DNA of 64,000 nucleotides from Acanthococcus lagerstroemiae (Eukaryota; Arthropoda; Insecta; Hemiptera; Eriococcidae). The DNA is taken from the NCBI GenBank assembly GCA_031841125.1, contig CM063113.1:22465312-22529311 (forward strand), in the 5' to 3' direction. The notes below the pieces were generated by a model. It was not told the DNA's origin and did not search any database. It was given only the letters and a program-made list of their open reading frames with translations. A program made the position numbers and the translations under genes. Position 1 is the first letter of the stretch. Each line of letters starts with the position of its first letter. This document shows, piece by piece, positions 1 through 12,439 of the stretch.

Positions 1-1690
1 TCTGAATAAGGAACCGCGGAACAACCCTTCCTTCTAAGAATATTGAAACAAAAAACATCCAATTAAGTACCGGTAAGTTTTAAAAAATTGATTTTTCTTT
101 TCAAGTGGATTTTTCATCCGGTGCACGTGCTCCGATGCAAGTGGTTTGTCTCTGGCCGTAGTAAGATTCGCACTCAAAATCTCTCAAGACTCATTCAAAA
201 TAGGTCGAGATTCGTTTACAGCCTGCCAAGAATTCGCGAAGAGTTGAGATGGGAATGAATCGGAAACCTAAATTCAAATGCAAGTTCTTTGATTCTCGAT
301 CATTTTTGCTTGAATACAATTCTAGGAATTTGAATCCAGCTTTTGGTGGATTCAGATTCTTGAATGTGCCCCCCCCCCTATACACACAGAGAATCCGCTA
401 GGATTCTAAATTTACATCAGATTCTGAATCTATCTAAATTTACATCAGATTTTGAATCTACATCAGAATTCTGTTCTGTCGCAGACATCAATATTTCAAA
501 GCGGATTCTTTTAGAATTGTAGAATTCTTTTTTCGGTTTCAACTCTATTCAGAAGCTTTCAGGACTCGTTTAAAATGTGCTGTGATTCCTTCAATTCATT
601 CAAAGTTTGTTAAGATTCGCCAAGAGTCATTCCACTCTCTTCGGAAGCTTTTAAAACTTGCGGACTCTGAATCACTTAGTCATGGATTTGGATTATTGAA
701 TTCAGACTTTCTAAAAGGATTTTTTAGTTGTTCCATTCTTTTGAAACGCTTTCAAGACTCCGTTAAAGTCACTTCACTCGCATCTCAAAATATGTTGAGA
801 TTCAGTTCAAGTCTGCTGAAACTTGTCCAGTATCATTCCACTCTTTTCTGAAGTGCAAGACTCATTCAGAATTAGATAATACTCATTCAAATTTTAAACG
901 AACTTTTCAGGACGCCATTACAAATTCACAGGCAGTTTGCGACTCAATGAAGATTGTTCAGAGTTCGCTAAACGTCACCGAGATGGCTATTAAAACCAAT
1001 TCAAACTCTTAAAACTTATGCACACTCACTCAAGACTGGTCGAATCTCAGTCGGACTTTTCGTGCAGACTGCATGAAATTCGTTGGGAACCGCAGAATCT
1101 TTCTACTGCCTCTTTATGCAAATAGGAAAAATATAGCCATAAGATGCGAGTTGGCAGCAAGCTGAATAGGAGAGCTGAAACACAGGAGTTATGCTACTAC
1201 ACAATTTCTTGCCTAGTAGAGTACGATACATTTCCCAACATCTCAGCAACAGGGGAGACTTTCCGTGTAAAATTAGAAAACAAGAAATTATGGTTTTGGC
1301 AATTATTATTAGTTTATATCATTCATTTTTTCACCGAGTAGATTCCTTACAATACTTACAACAAAATGGCGGATTGCTTGTACTCGTGTGTCAACTGTTG
1401 ATCCTCACCCAAATTGGTAACTCGAGGGGGGGGGGGGAGACTTGACAGCACTGCTCACGCTTCACTTCATTTGTTGCAATACTAGGCTGCACCCAGGATT
1501 GCCAACGCTATTTATAATTTATTGTTTGATTTTTTTTTTTTTTGATTTTAGGCCCACTTTTTCAATATCTAGTCGAACCTCTAATTAGGTAACCTTTAGT
1601 CATTCAGTACTTCATCCATCGAATAGTTGTCCGGTACTTTAACCGTTAGATAAGCGCTAACTAGACTGAGAAAGTGGGCCTCAGAAGAAT
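1..1690. other. No gene; degenerate short-motif repeat tract
   Basis: I see no supportable gene here. Much of 150-1100 is built from loose variants of the words AAGACTC, TTCA and GATTC spaced about 10-14 bases apart, the same texture as at 17.1-18.4 kb and 47.5-48.0 kb. Open frames are short and do not resemble coding sequence. A C-tract lies near 370 and a G-tract near 1428. Confidence 0.5.
406..470. repeat. Short tandem repeat, about 26-bp unit, 2-3 copies
   Basis: The phrase TAAATTTACATCAGATT followed by TGAATCTA recurs in tandem with few changes, and a partial third unit follows. It is a small local minisatellite. Confidence 0.6.
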
Positions 1691-1693
1691 CTG

Positions 1694-1950
1694 CAGGGAC
1701 GTACCGATAGGAAGGTAGGGGCACCTACACCCCCCGTAGGAATTTTTCACTCTGCAGTTGGAAAAATTTACCATTTTAGTCAGGCGGAGTTGGAAATATC
1801 CAGGAAGTCAACAGGTTTTTTTGTCTTTCTTTCTTTTTTGCTTTGATACTTAGGAATTGAGTTGTGAAATTGAGAAAATCCAACAAATCAACAATAGGTT
1901 TTCCTTCTTTAGCTTTAATACTTGGTAATTTTGAGTTGAAAAAAAGTGTG
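1694..1950 (-). mobile_element. MITE family B (CAGGGACGTACCG ends), partial copy
   Basis: It begins with the terminal CAGGGACGTACCGATAGG and runs through the interior shared with the complete copies at 15357-15738 and 60699-61100, in opposite orientation. The shared interior has repeated phrases reading AAATCCAAC and GATACTTAGGAATTGAG. The far terminus is missing, so this copy is truncated near 1950. Confidence 0.7.
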
Positions 1951-2129
1951 ATTTTCTGATAATTTTTTGTGTGATATTTAATAGGCTTGAGTTGTCAGCC
2001 CTGAATGCGTCTCGCTTCTGTATGACGCCTTTTAACTCGATAAAAGAGTACACGAGTTCTTTTACCTCGAAAGCCTTAAAAATGAAAACTACTCTTTCTT
2101 TCCTCATCGTATAGCTTCCATGGTATTAA

Positions 2130-3120
2130 TGTCGTGTCTCGGGTACGCGATAAGAACATCAAATCATTAGCCAACTATACTGCGAATACCGTGCACCTGA
2201 TTCGACGAAAAACACTTATCGAGCTTGCTCGACACTCGATTTGCACGCGCAATACCGCCGCCACTTGAACCGCAAAAATTCTGCACTTTTCGCACCACTA
2301 ATTCCACCAGCTGATAAAACGTTATCGGGTCAATTATTCATTTTCGTAACTTACACGATAAATCGTATCACCCTACGTCGTTTCCAAAAACAACCAGTCT
2401 GCCTATGACATGTAATACGGTGTCGAATGAGGAAGGAAAATACAATCGGAGACCCGATACACTCGCAAATCAGAGAAAATGCAGACAATACGGAAGGGGG
2501 GAGCCTTCACCGGTACCCGGAGAGCGACGATACGAAGCCATCGAGCATGGAAGCCGATGCATACTAAAATTAGAATCGAGCACATTTCGCACAGTGGTAA
2601 TATAGTAACAGCAAAATAGATTATCTAGAATCTTCAGAGTAACTTTGTTGGCCGAACACTCACCTAAAATTCCGTTTCTGGAACGTTCCACGAATTCGCA
2701 CACCAGTTCACTATTTCGCACCAACCACTGCACGAAATCGAGGGTCCACGTCTCAAGATAAAGCAGTTTCAAAACGAATACAACTTGCCAGCAAATTCAT
2801 TTGGAACGTATGTACATTTATCGCGGATAAAGATACCGAAATCAACAATAATTGCGAAATAATAAAGCACGTGTGCGGCGAACGAAAAAATTCGTCGAAA
2901 ATGGACGCAAAAGAACGACGGACGAACACACCGAACAAAACGAGACGCGATTAATGACTGAACAGCCGAGTGCCGAACAAACGAACGATGGAACGTGAAC
3001 GTTGAAGCGGACAACGAGGAACGAGGAAGCGACGGTCTGCGACGGTTTGTTCCGTTCTGTACGAAATGCACTGAGTACTGCGACGTGCGAATAACGTCAT
3101 TGTTTCATCAGTGTTGCCAC
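2130..3120 (-). promoter_or_regulatory. CpG-rich tract, possible minus-strand promoter and first exons
   Basis: The stretch is richer in CG dinucleotides than its surroundings. On the minus strand 2751-2664 is an 88-bp open segment bounded by an acceptor-like TTATCTTGAG and a strong donor GTGAGT, reading as a hydrophobic/acidic peptide (WTLDFVQWLVRNS...). 3120-2770 looks like an untranslated leader. No start codon joins these parts convincingly, so a gene here is only a suggestion. Confidence 0.25.
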
Positions 3121-3379
3121 TCGTCTCAGCTGACTGGCCGGCGCCAACTGAAACTGGTTATTTTTCACATTTCAATCATCGAAAACCAGGTTTGGACATG
3201 CCCATCAAGAAATTTCCCGATGAGCCGGTAGGCGAAAGCCCAGATAGTCGATGTTACGCCGCCGGCCCGACTCGTACTTTCAAGAATAATTGATTGAAAT
3301 AAGAATGATTAGAGAGAATTCCAGAACTGTTTCCGGTGATGGGCTTGTGCACAGAACTCGAATTTTTGAGCTCCACAAA

Positions 3380-3470
3380 CAGTAAATATGCGCTTTTTTC
3401 ACAAAAATACACGTTCTTATGCTGGAAATATGCGCTAAAAATCGAAAATATGCAACGATATGCGTTGAAA
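3380..3470. repeat. ATATGC-rich dispersed repeat, copy 1
   Basis: The phrase AAATATGCGCTAA and variants (ATATGCAACGATATGCG) recur several times. A similar cluster lies at about 12440-12560 (GAAATATGCGCTAATTTATT). It is probably the subterminal part of a DNA transposon; I could not find its ends. Confidence 0.4.
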
Positions 3471-3564
3471 AAAAAAACTGTGTGTATCTTTCTACAATGC
3501 CTGTCAATTGATAATTTCAAATTTAATTTCAACTGTTTCTATGGTCGCCTATTTCATTACAAGA

Positions 3565-3725
3565 AGATGGGAGAGAAGTCTCAATAATTTTAAGAGGTGA
3601 ATTCGACAAAGCATTGAGATTTGAAGAAAGGGAAAGCTCCAGGAGCGGATGAGATACCAGTTGAATGATTACAGAACTTAGGAAAATATGTACATGATGA
3701 ATTGTACACATTAGTATATTGTACC
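3565..3725 (+). mobile_element. RTE-like LINE fragment (start of reverse transcriptase)
   Basis: Translation with frame breaks gives the conserved linker before RT block 1: a KAPGADEIP peptide preceded by an EFDKALR-like stretch. It matches the same segment of the RTE-like copy at 6820-6960 closely at DNA level, so it is another copy of that family. It is cut off at about 3725. Confidence 0.65.
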
Positions 3726-4115
3726 TCCTCTTGGGTGATACCTTGCCGTGGTGAGGAGGCTTCAGCGTAAAAAATACATATAAAAATAGACTCTCTATGA
3801 GGTTATACATCGTTAAAATCGCGACCAGAAGCACCTAGGAAAAGGCAAACTCCGACAGATAAACCCTGTTGAAAGCAATGAAAAATTACAACAGTATCTC
3901 TTTCCAGGAAATGTACATAAGTAGCTTTTCCAAATATTAATTACTGATGATGGCGTTCCAACAGGTAGATCATTTTTCCGGATGTAAAAAGCTCCTCATT
4001 TCGATGTCCGGGAGGGAGCTACTTGGGGGAGCTTGGAATGTAAGAAGTTTGAATGGAGTTGGAAGATTAGAGAATCTTAAGAAAGAAATGAAGAGGCTTA
4101 ACCCAGAAATAGGTA
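3726..4115 (+). mobile_element. RTE-like LINE, 5' end and start of endonuclease
   Basis: After an untranslated lead containing ACCTTGCCGTGGTGAGGAGG, the frame at about 4026-4115 reads LGAWNVRSLNGVGRLENLKK, the typical start of an APE-type endonuclease domain in RTE-like LINEs. The reading then meets antisense Jockey sequence. The sense element seems to resume near 6400, but most of the endonuclease (by comparison with the family) is missing. Confidence 0.6.
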
Positions 4116-6420
4116 GTTAGAATAAGTGAAGTAAGGTAGAAAGAGGAGAATGATTTTTGATGGAAGCGCAGAGACGTAAGAATTGGGCACTCCAGGAGGA
4201 GGTGTGGAATTGGGAGTGGATAATGACATTGAGAGCATATCGGAGGAGGTGATTTGTTGAGGAGGAATTCGTGAGCAAGACAAGTGTGGCCAGTGAATAG
4301 TCGGGTGAGAATGACATGTCTGCGATGACCAGTGGAGAGGACGACTGTTGCTGGGGGGTCGAAGATGAATCGAAGTTGGCGTGTGGGATGTTGAGCTTGC
4401 CAGCGTTGAGACCATTCTGCTGCGATGGCTGTGTTGATGAGGTGAGTTGCTTCCGGGTTGGTCAGCGTTGAAGATGGAAGTCCGAGAGTTTCTAGGGCAG
4501 TTTCTAATCTAGGTGTAAAGCGTTTCCGATTGTAGGTTCTGTGGCGGTTGATTTCCTCCAGTTGAAATACCGTTCGTGTGGATTTGTTAATGCGGATAAT
4601 GAAGTGAAGGAAAAGTAGTTAACGGCGAAGGTCTGGTGGAAGTTCGTTGCAGAGAAAAATAGAGATTGGAGCAGGCTATGGTGGGGAAGGCACCACTGGC
4701 CAGGCGTAGTGCTCGATGGTGAATGGCGTTCAGTTTGTTTACATCAGTTTTGGTTGCTGTAGATGACAAGTCCGTAGTCGCATTTTGAACGGATAAATGA
4801 ATGATAGATGCGTAGTAGAGTTCTTTGAGAAGGTTGAGACGTGAGTTTCAGGATTTCTTGAGTTCTGCAATGTGATGTCTGCAGGTGAGTGATTGATCGA
4901 AGTGAAGTCCAAGATATTTGATTGTAGGTGGAGTGGGTAGGGAAGTTCCATTTAAGTTGATGCTGATGGGAGTGTTGACAGGTGTGTGCTTTGCAGAAGT
5001 GTACGGCGATAGTTTTTGTAGCTGAAAATTCTAGGCCGTGGCGTGAAGTCCAGGATGCGAGTATGTTTACTGTTTCTTGGAGCTGCCGTGTTCCTTTTTG
5101 TGGCAATGTGCTGGAAATGAAAATGGTTAGGTCGTCTGCGAAGAGAGCTGATTTTACGGGTGTTGCTATTTCTTCACAAATGCTGCTGAAACCTGTGTTA
5201 AAGAGTGTGGAACTTGGAACGGAACCTTGAGGAACTCCATTGTCTAGTGTTCGACTTGAGATGGTGTGACCAAGACGAACTCTGCAGCTTCGGTTGGTGA
5301 GGAACTGCTGGATAAAGAGAAATATACGGCCTTTGACATCCCATTTGTATAGTTGTTCGGTGATTTGTATTTTCCAGATGGTGTCAAAGGCTTTTTGTAG
5401 ATCCAAGAAGACGGCTATTACATGATGGTGACGGGAGAAGACTTCGAGGATGGAGCTGGAAAGGAAGGCAAGTTGTTGTTCTGTTGATCGGCCGGATTGA
5501 AATCAAGCTTGTTGAGGAGGCATTAGTTTTTCTATGGAAAGAATGCGTTGGAGCTGAGCGGTGACTATTTTTTCTAGGAGCTTGCAGAATACGGAGGTGA
5601 GTGAGATGAGTCTGTAGCTGTCGATGAGGTGTGGAGGTTTGGGTGGTTTGAGAAGTGATATGATGATTGCGTGCCGCCATGCTTGAGGGAATTGTACAGA
5701 TTTCCAGATGGTGTTGAAGAGGCGGAGAATGAAGAATTTCAGCTTGGGATGTGCGTTTTTGATCATCGAAATGTGGATTTCGTCTAGTGCTGGACTTGCT
5801 GATTTGGTGCGTCGAATGGCTGATTGTAGTTCTTCGTAGGTGAGTTGTTGGTTGTAAATGGCTTCGGCGTTATCTGTGAGACTAGTGTTCGTTAAGTGTG
5901 GCTGGGCTGTTGAACGATTTGAAACCTTTGCGAAAGACTCAACAAAGGATTCGGCTATGTCTGTGGACGATGTGTGAGGTTGCTGATCTCCGGATATGAA
6001 AACGGTGGGATGTGGAATGTTTGTTTCTTTTCTATTGCCCGTATTTTGTTCCATACTTCGACAGGTGGAGTATTTTTGGTGATACTTGAGACATATAGCT
6101 GCCACGAGTGCTTTTTGGCTGTCTTGAATTCCAGTTTGGCTTTGGCTCTCATTTTTTTGAAGTACATATATGTAATTTTCTGGCGTGGAATTTCTTCTTA
6201 GTTTTCGTAGTGCTTTTTTTCTGTTTTGGAGGGCGATGGAGCAAGCTGCGTTCCACCAAGGAACAGGTATTCTGTGGGTGACTGTGCTACGAGGAGTTGA
6301 ATGGGTTGGATGTGGTGTGCATTTATATGATATGTCTAGGAATGTTGTGGTGATAAATTGGGTTGCTTCTTCTGGAGTGTGGAGGATTAGAGGGATAAAT
6401 TAAAGGAAGGACTATTAAAG
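4100..6420 (-). mobile_element. Jockey-like LINE, 5'-truncated ORF2
   Basis: Antisense ORF2 remnants in order: a VPWWN-type linker (about 6270), reverse transcriptase over 6105-4744 in two frames joined near 5500, and a C-terminal zinc cluster near 4200-4300. The RT shows SASPALDEI, the QKAFDTIW block, the VPQG block and the catalytic SALFADD box. The tail reads RLFTGHTCLAHEF, then CSQCH...HLLLECP, as in Jockey/CR1 C-termini. The endonuclease is absent, so the copy is 5'-truncated, and one frameshift separates the palm halves. It interrupts a sense RTE-like LINE on both sides. Confidence 0.85.
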
Positions 6421-8245
6421 TCAGCAGAAGAGAATCTAGGTAAAACTAAGAGAGAAGAAAAGAAACCATGGACGAACGAAGAAAATATAAGAATGCAAAC
6501 GATAGGGAAGGTAGATTAGCTTATCAAAAGTTAAGGAATGAAATAAAGAGAGAGTGTAAAAAAGAAAAGGAGGAATGGATGAAGGAAAAATGTGATAAGA
6601 TAGAGGAGTTTATGAATAAAGGACAAATAGACTTGGCCTAGAGAAAAGTAAAAGTGGAGTCTGGAGAAAGAAGGAAGAAAGCAAGTAATATAAATAAGGA
6701 GGGTTTACACAGCTGAAGGAAAAGTGAAAAGGTGGGTAGAGTATGTCGAAGGACTGTATAGTAATAATGGGGATGAAGAGATAAGAATTGAGAGGGAAGA
6801 AGATGAGAGGGAAGACTCAATTTTAAGGGGTGAATTTGAAAAAGCATTGAGAGATTTAAAGAAAAGGAAAGCTCCAGGAGTGGATGAGATACCAGCTGAA
6901 TTATAACAGAAAACTTAGAAAAATATGAACTTCATAAATTGTACAAATTAGTATGTTATATTTTTTATGATAAAGGGGAAATTGCATGAGGACTTTAAAA
7001 ATACTGCTATTGTAACAATACCAAAAACAGCAGGAGCAGATAGGTGTGAAAATTATTGAACAATTAGTCTTCTTTCGCATGCGTCGAAAATATTAACTAG
7101 GAGAATTTACAGGCGAATAGAAAATAGAATAGATGCAGAATTAGGAGATGATCAGTTTGGATCTAGAAAGAGCCGAGGTACTAGGGAAGCAGTGTTCGCT
7201 TTGAGATTAATTGTATAGATGGAAGACTCAAAAAGGGGCAGGATACATACATGGCCCTCGTTGATACTGAAAAGTTTTTGACAATGTTGAATGGGATAAA
7301 ATGTTTGATATTCTAAAAAAGATGGGAATAAAATTTAAAGGAAGACAAGTTATTTTAAACTTATATAAAAGACCGGAAGCCACATTAAGAATAGAAGGAG
7401 AGAAAGGGGGAGGCTAATATAGAAAAATGTGTAAGGCAGGGGTGCTCCTTATCTCCAGTATCATTTAATCTGTACATAGAGTGGGCCATAAAAGAAATGA
7501 AAGAAAAGTTTGAAGCAGGTGTCACTATACATGGAGAGCGAGTAAAGATGCTCAGGTTTGCAGATTATATTGTCTTATTAGCTGACAGGAGCAATGATTT
7601 GGAAAACATTTTAAATAGAATGGAGGAGATTTTGAGCATAGAATATCGTATGAGAATAAAAAAAAATAAAAATGAAATAATTGTATGTAATCGATGTGAA
7701 CATGATAGCTTAAATATAAATATTGGACAGTAAAAGATGGAGGAAGTAAGCGAATTTTGCTATTTAGGGAATAAAATAACGAAAGATAGAAGGAGTACAA
7801 AAAATTGTTCATGAAAACTTATGTTTGGAGTAGCCTTGTATGGATGTGAAACGTGGACTATAGAAAAACCAGAGAAGAGAGAGATCGAAGCTTTTGAGAT
7901 GTGGTGCTATAGGCGAAAACTCAGTATCAAATGGACAGATTAAGGTATGAAATTAGGAATAACTTAACAGAGTAGGAGGTAAAACGGATCCTTGGAAATG
8001 TCGGAAGAGGAGGAGAAATAAACTAATTGGGCATCATTTGAGGCACCCAGGAATAATATCACTTTTGCTAAAAAAAGGGGTGGAAGGAAAGAATTGGGTA
8101 AATCGGCACAGATTCCAGTATGTTCAACAGATAATTGTGGATGTCAAATGTAAGTTATTTGGAAATTAAAGAACTCGTACAACATAGGGAGAAATGGAGA
8201 GCTGCAGCACACTAGTCGCAAGACTGATAACCTTATCATCATCAT
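6400..8245 (+). mobile_element. RTE-like LINE, RT and 3' end, decayed
   Basis: Conserved pieces in order: KRKAPGVDEIPAEL (about 6860), an AFD-like VFDNVEWDKMF (about 7275), RQGCSLSPVSFNLYIE (about 7435), the catalytic box as FADY (about 7555), and the thumb ALYGCETWTIEKPEKREIEAFEMW (about 7830). It ends in TTATCATCATCATTTC, an (ATC)n-like tail usual for RTE elements. There are many stops and shifts. The second catalytic Asp of FADD has become Tyr, so this copy is dead. Confidence 0.85.
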
Positions 8246-8695
8246 TTCACTACAATTTGAAATTTTAAAAACAAAACAACGACATGAAAATAATTATAAT
8301 ATGATTCTGTATGTTGTATTTTCAACGAGAAATTTAATGCCGATGTTAATTTTTTGGTTAAAATTCATTTTTATTCCTATCTCCTATCTTAAACGCGAAT
8401 TTTAGTATCATCAAGGTGATACCACTGATCAAACAACTATGCGTGTGTGTTACTGTTATCAGTATCAATGTAGCTTTCATGGTCGACAAAAAGGAATAAA
8501 AAGTGAAAAGTTTAATAAAATTGTAATTTTGATTACAGAAAACAAAGGTTCTCAAGAAAAATGGTTAATGCCATCGTATTCAGCATTCAAAATAATATAG
8601 CTAAAATCATATATCTCATCCCATTCTTTTTTTATGCTATTGTATGGGTTTTAATTGAAAAAAGACAGTGTTGCTTTTTTAACGAAAAAAAATTA
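8246..8695. other. AT-rich spacer, nothing recognised
   Basis: No coding signal, terminal repeats or RNA gene are apparent between the two LINEs. Confidence 0.4.
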
Positions 8696-8699
8696 TTTT

Positions 8700-10265
8700 T
8701 TGGGTGGAGAAGGAATTTTTGAGATTGGTTGTTGTGATATTCCTTCGGGCATTCCTAAATAAACTGAAGAGTAATAAGGTCCCTGGTTCCGATAACCTGG
8801 AAGAAACAATCCCACCTGCACTTACCTGCACCTCTAATGAGATTCTATCAGCAGGGGATATCCTAACCCAGTGGCTAATCTCTGAGATAATACTCCACAA
8901 AAAAGGCAGCAAAGCCGATATTAACGAAGACCGATAAGCCATTTTTCGAGCGTTTGCAACATCTTCATGAAAATTTTGGAGGAAAGAATGTATAAAAACC
9001 TTGACTTGAACCAACCAAGCGAACAGGCTGGGTTTCGTATAAATTACTTGTGTATGGACCACATTCAAACAGTCAACCAGATTCTATAAAGAGCAAAAGA
9101 ATACGACCTTCCAGTGTATTTGTTATTCATAGACTTCAACAAGGCCTTTGATTCAATCACAGCAGTGTATTATGGGCTGCGCTAGCCAGCAGTCAGGGAG
9201 TACCAAAAACCATTAAAAAATTCTTGCAAATCTTTATAAAAAAGCTGAGGCGTATTACAGTCCTAGATAAAAAAGGGAAAAGTTCATTATGGAAAGAGGA
9301 GTCAAACAATGCGATCTTCTTTCCCCGAGCATATTCATACTGTGTTTTGGAAAGTGTACTCGTATTCCGGAAATTTAACTGGAAAAGGAGCTCTCCAAAG
9401 TTAACGGATCTAAGATTTGCAGATAATATTGTTCTCATTATAGAAGCAGTATTGAAGAGTAAAGACATGGCTAGAGAATTGAAGAATAAATGTGAAAAAG
9501 TGGGTTTAACTATGAACAGATCTAGAACTAAATTTATGGCGAGGGAGCGAGGGATAGGCCCTATACTCATAGACAACCCCATAATCGAGCAGGTTAAAAC
9601 AAATACGCATACCTGGGTCAAATAATCTCGTTTGCAAATAAAAAGGAAAAGCAGATACAAACCAGAATTGCAAACGCTGGGAGGGCTCATTGGTCGAATA
9701 GGAGAATATTCAAAAACAAAATGAAAATTCACACAATAGTCAAGATTCTAGAAAATTGTGCGATGCCAGTCCTCACGTACGGGGTTCAAACCTGGGCACC
9801 TATGAAACGTTTGATTCAAAAATTAACAAACACGCAATTTGCCATGCTACGTAACATCCTAGGTATCAGACCACTAGATAAAGTCACTAAAAAAGAAATC
9901 TTAGAAAAAACTAAGGCAAAAAGAATAAACTGTATAATTAGAAATCTGAAGTTTAAATTGGCGGGGAAACTGGCAAAGGGGAGAACAAACAAACAGAGTG
10001 AAGTAACTACAATACGGCTACAATATAATCTGAAAAGCGGGGCAGGCCATCAACACGGTGGTCAGATGAAATAAAAAAAGTAACAGGATCCTACTGGATG
10101 AGCACTGCCTTAGATGAGAAATGGAAGCGGATAGAGGATGTTCATGCCTCGCAGTAGGCAGATTAGACGACCGGCCTTTTACTTGATCACCATTTAAGTT
10201 AAAGCTGAAGAAAACATGTACTATTGCCTGTCGTTTCCCTAATCAGAGCTGTAAAATAAATAATA
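8700..10265 (+). mobile_element. LINE (RTE-like/F52C9.6-type), RT to 3' end, decayed
   Basis: The frame starts in the pre-RT linker (LKSNKVPGSDN) and, through several frameshifts, gives an EIILHKKGSKADIN block, a KAFDS-like block near 9140, RFADNIVL near 9410 (FADN in place of FADD), and an intact thumb at 9721-10074 with PVLTYGVQTW and LRNILGI. The C-terminal W-rich motif (about 10085-10140) is followed by TAA/TGAA-rich tail repeats. It resembles the fuller minus-strand element at 27.85-30.7 kb. Confidence 0.8.
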
Positions 10266-10884
10266 AATGAATGAATAAAAATATTCCTCAGTCAGTCGAC
10301 GACTAGTAGGTTATGTCTCTCCACTTTTCTCTCGCCTGTGCTAATCTTCTCATTTTTGAGAAAGATTGACGCTTCTTGGCCTTCCTTTCCAGCTTTTTCC
10401 CTCAATCATTCCCTCCAGCGGTAATAACAATATCCCTGTGTGTCTTATATTATGACCTGCCATACTAACTCTTTCATATTTCTCTTTCCCTTTCTCCTCG
10501 CCTCAAGCCTCAATACTTCCTCATCCCTGATCTTTTCTATCCATTTGATTTTTCAACATTCTCCGATAACACCACAAGTCAAAACCTTCAATCCTTTTCT
10601 TTCTTGTGTTTCTATTGTCCAAGTCTCACATTTATACAATGCTATACACCAAGTATACGTTCGAGGAAATCTCAGTCTTACATACAAACCCATATTCGTC
10701 TCCTTTTTGAAAAACAAAAAAAAACAAAAAAAACACCTAAACTAAACTAAAAAAAAAAGCTCTCTTAGCTTGATCTATTCTACTCTTCATTTCTATTTTA
10801 CCTTTACATCTCTTCTATTTTTTCACCTCTTATTTCAATATTGATTGGATTTTGTTCCTATTAACTGACTACCGTCACTTTTTT

Positions 10885-11830
10885 TATAAGGACATGTGCC
10901 AGTTAATGCTGGCCGCTACATTCTTAAGTTCAATAACATCCGGTAGGAGCGATATGAATATTTTCCCCCCATAGAAATGTGTTCTGTAGACTCACAGCTA
11001 TAATTCTATACCTTTGTGACTGTGAAGACATGATTACAACTCCGTGTCTGTGATTTTGAAATTTTTAGTGATAAGAAAGTCATGATTTTTCTCAAAGTTT
11101 GGAAAAAGGTATTTGAAAAAATCGAAATGGTAAGTACGTAACACATTTTCTTGTTAATGTAAATAGGTATGTCATGTTAGAGGTCCAAAGAACATATTTT
11201 CGGGGTGTTTTGAGAATTTCAGTTCGAGCTGGTGATTTGAAGGAAGTGAGAAGGGTGACTGAAAAATTCGTTTTCAATTTGCGATACCTTCAGTTAGAAT
11301 CAAATCTTCGGAGTTTTTGGCAATTTATACACCCTTGTACATACCATGTCATCTATTTTTAATAAGAAATACGTAAAAAGTGAAAATTGAAAATGGTCAA
11401 CAACTGGCACAAATTACATCTCGTACTTACTCGACTATACCATGTTGGTCAAAATTAGTTTGTGCCAGATGTTGGTCGGCCAACAATTGGCATTTTTTAA
11501 AAATCGTTTTTAGGAAAATCTATTCAGTTTAAACCAATGGCAGTCCTGTGTTCTATATGTGTATACAAACTGAAATGAAGGGAAAAGAATCCTGTGATGA
11601 AATTTTACCTGACCAATAATGGGCACAGCGGTAACAAATGTTGGTCATTAGGTGTCTTTGTAAAATAGCTGTAGTCAACATTTCATTGCACATTAAAATT
11701 TTCGAGTGCATTAGCTGAGAGTAGAAGAATGGCATTAATGTACTACATGGGTGTCATTTTCAAAAACCAATCAGGGGAGGTACACGAAGTGGTCAAAAAA
11801 AGTAGACCAACAATTGGCACATTCCCTTAC
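10885..11830. mobile_element. Non-autonomous DNA transposon family E, copy 1
   Basis: This is one of two roughly 0.95-kb copies (the other at 50803-51778), similar along their whole length. The ends are inverted: GTGCCARTTGTTRGTC at one end and GACCAACAATTGGCAC at the other, with the similarity running outward into AAGGGAAT/ATTCCCTT. There is no transposase-like frame. The terminal word recurs inside many times (GGTCAACAACTGGCACA, GTGCCAGATGTTGGTC). It sits within a LINE whose reading resumes on both sides. Confidence 0.8.
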
Positions 11831-12021
11831 TTATTCATCTTCATTTTATATTTCATTATCAATTTTTCATCCAACTTTTTCAGCGTTTTCTTTACTTCTT
11901 TCTACCATTGCGATGTCATCGACAAACCTTATCATTTTAACTGTGCCCCCTCACATTTCCATACCTGATTTGCTTTGATTCGATTCTTCAATTACTTTTT
12001 CTATAAATAGGTTAAATATCA

Positions 12022-12232
12022 GGTCCGGATTAAACGGGCGCGTGCCCCGTGCCTAGGGCGGAAGATTTTTGAGGGGTGGAAAAATTTTTGAGTATAATAT
12101 ACAAAAATTCATGTTGCTCGAATCACAGCCCTCTAACTTTTGTGTATTGAAAATTTCATGAGAGGAGCAAGGGCAAGTACTTATCTTAGCAGCGGCTCGA
12201 GGGGGGGGGGTGCTTCTAAAAGCGAGTGCCCA
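12022..12232. mobile_element. hAT-like MITE or fragment inside a LINE
   Basis: About 210 bp beginning CAGGTCCGGATTAAACGGGC and ending near GAGTGCCCAGAG, with a long G-tract near the right side. The LINE reading frame breaks exactly here (KGLRQGC... to NLFIEKVI). The CAGG-type left end suggests hAT; I do not see a clean inverted right end. Confidence 0.5.
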
Positions 12233-12439
12233 GAGTACTAGTAACAAACAGCAACCTTGTCTCAGGCCCTTTTTGAATTTTCGGTTCTCCCATTTCTTCC
12301 TGTATTTTTATTTGAACCCTTTGATCTTTCTACAAGTTCCATACTACTCTTCTTCTTTTATTATACTCTCAACTCCCATCTCTTTCAATATTTGAAACAG
12401 TTTTGACCATTAAACTTTTAAATATAAGAAAATCAGAAT

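Larger units (their letters stand above)
10275..12425 (-). mobile_element. RTE-like LINE split by two DNA elements
   Basis: Minus-strand RT pieces appear in correct order once the insertions are skipped. KGLRQGC is at about 12250; NLFIEKVIEESNQSKSG and the catalytic MIRFVDDIAMV are at 12010-11850. After the 0.95-kb DNA element, the thumb (QAKRAF..., CETWTIETQERK) lies at 10870-10600 and the C-terminal GKEGQEASIF tail at about 10400-10290. FADD appears as FVDD. The insertions are at 12022-12232 and 10885-11830. Confidence 0.7.

Noticed and set aside
9193..9732. 179-codon minus-strand frame
   Set aside because: Antisense shadow of the plus-strand LINE reverse transcriptase.
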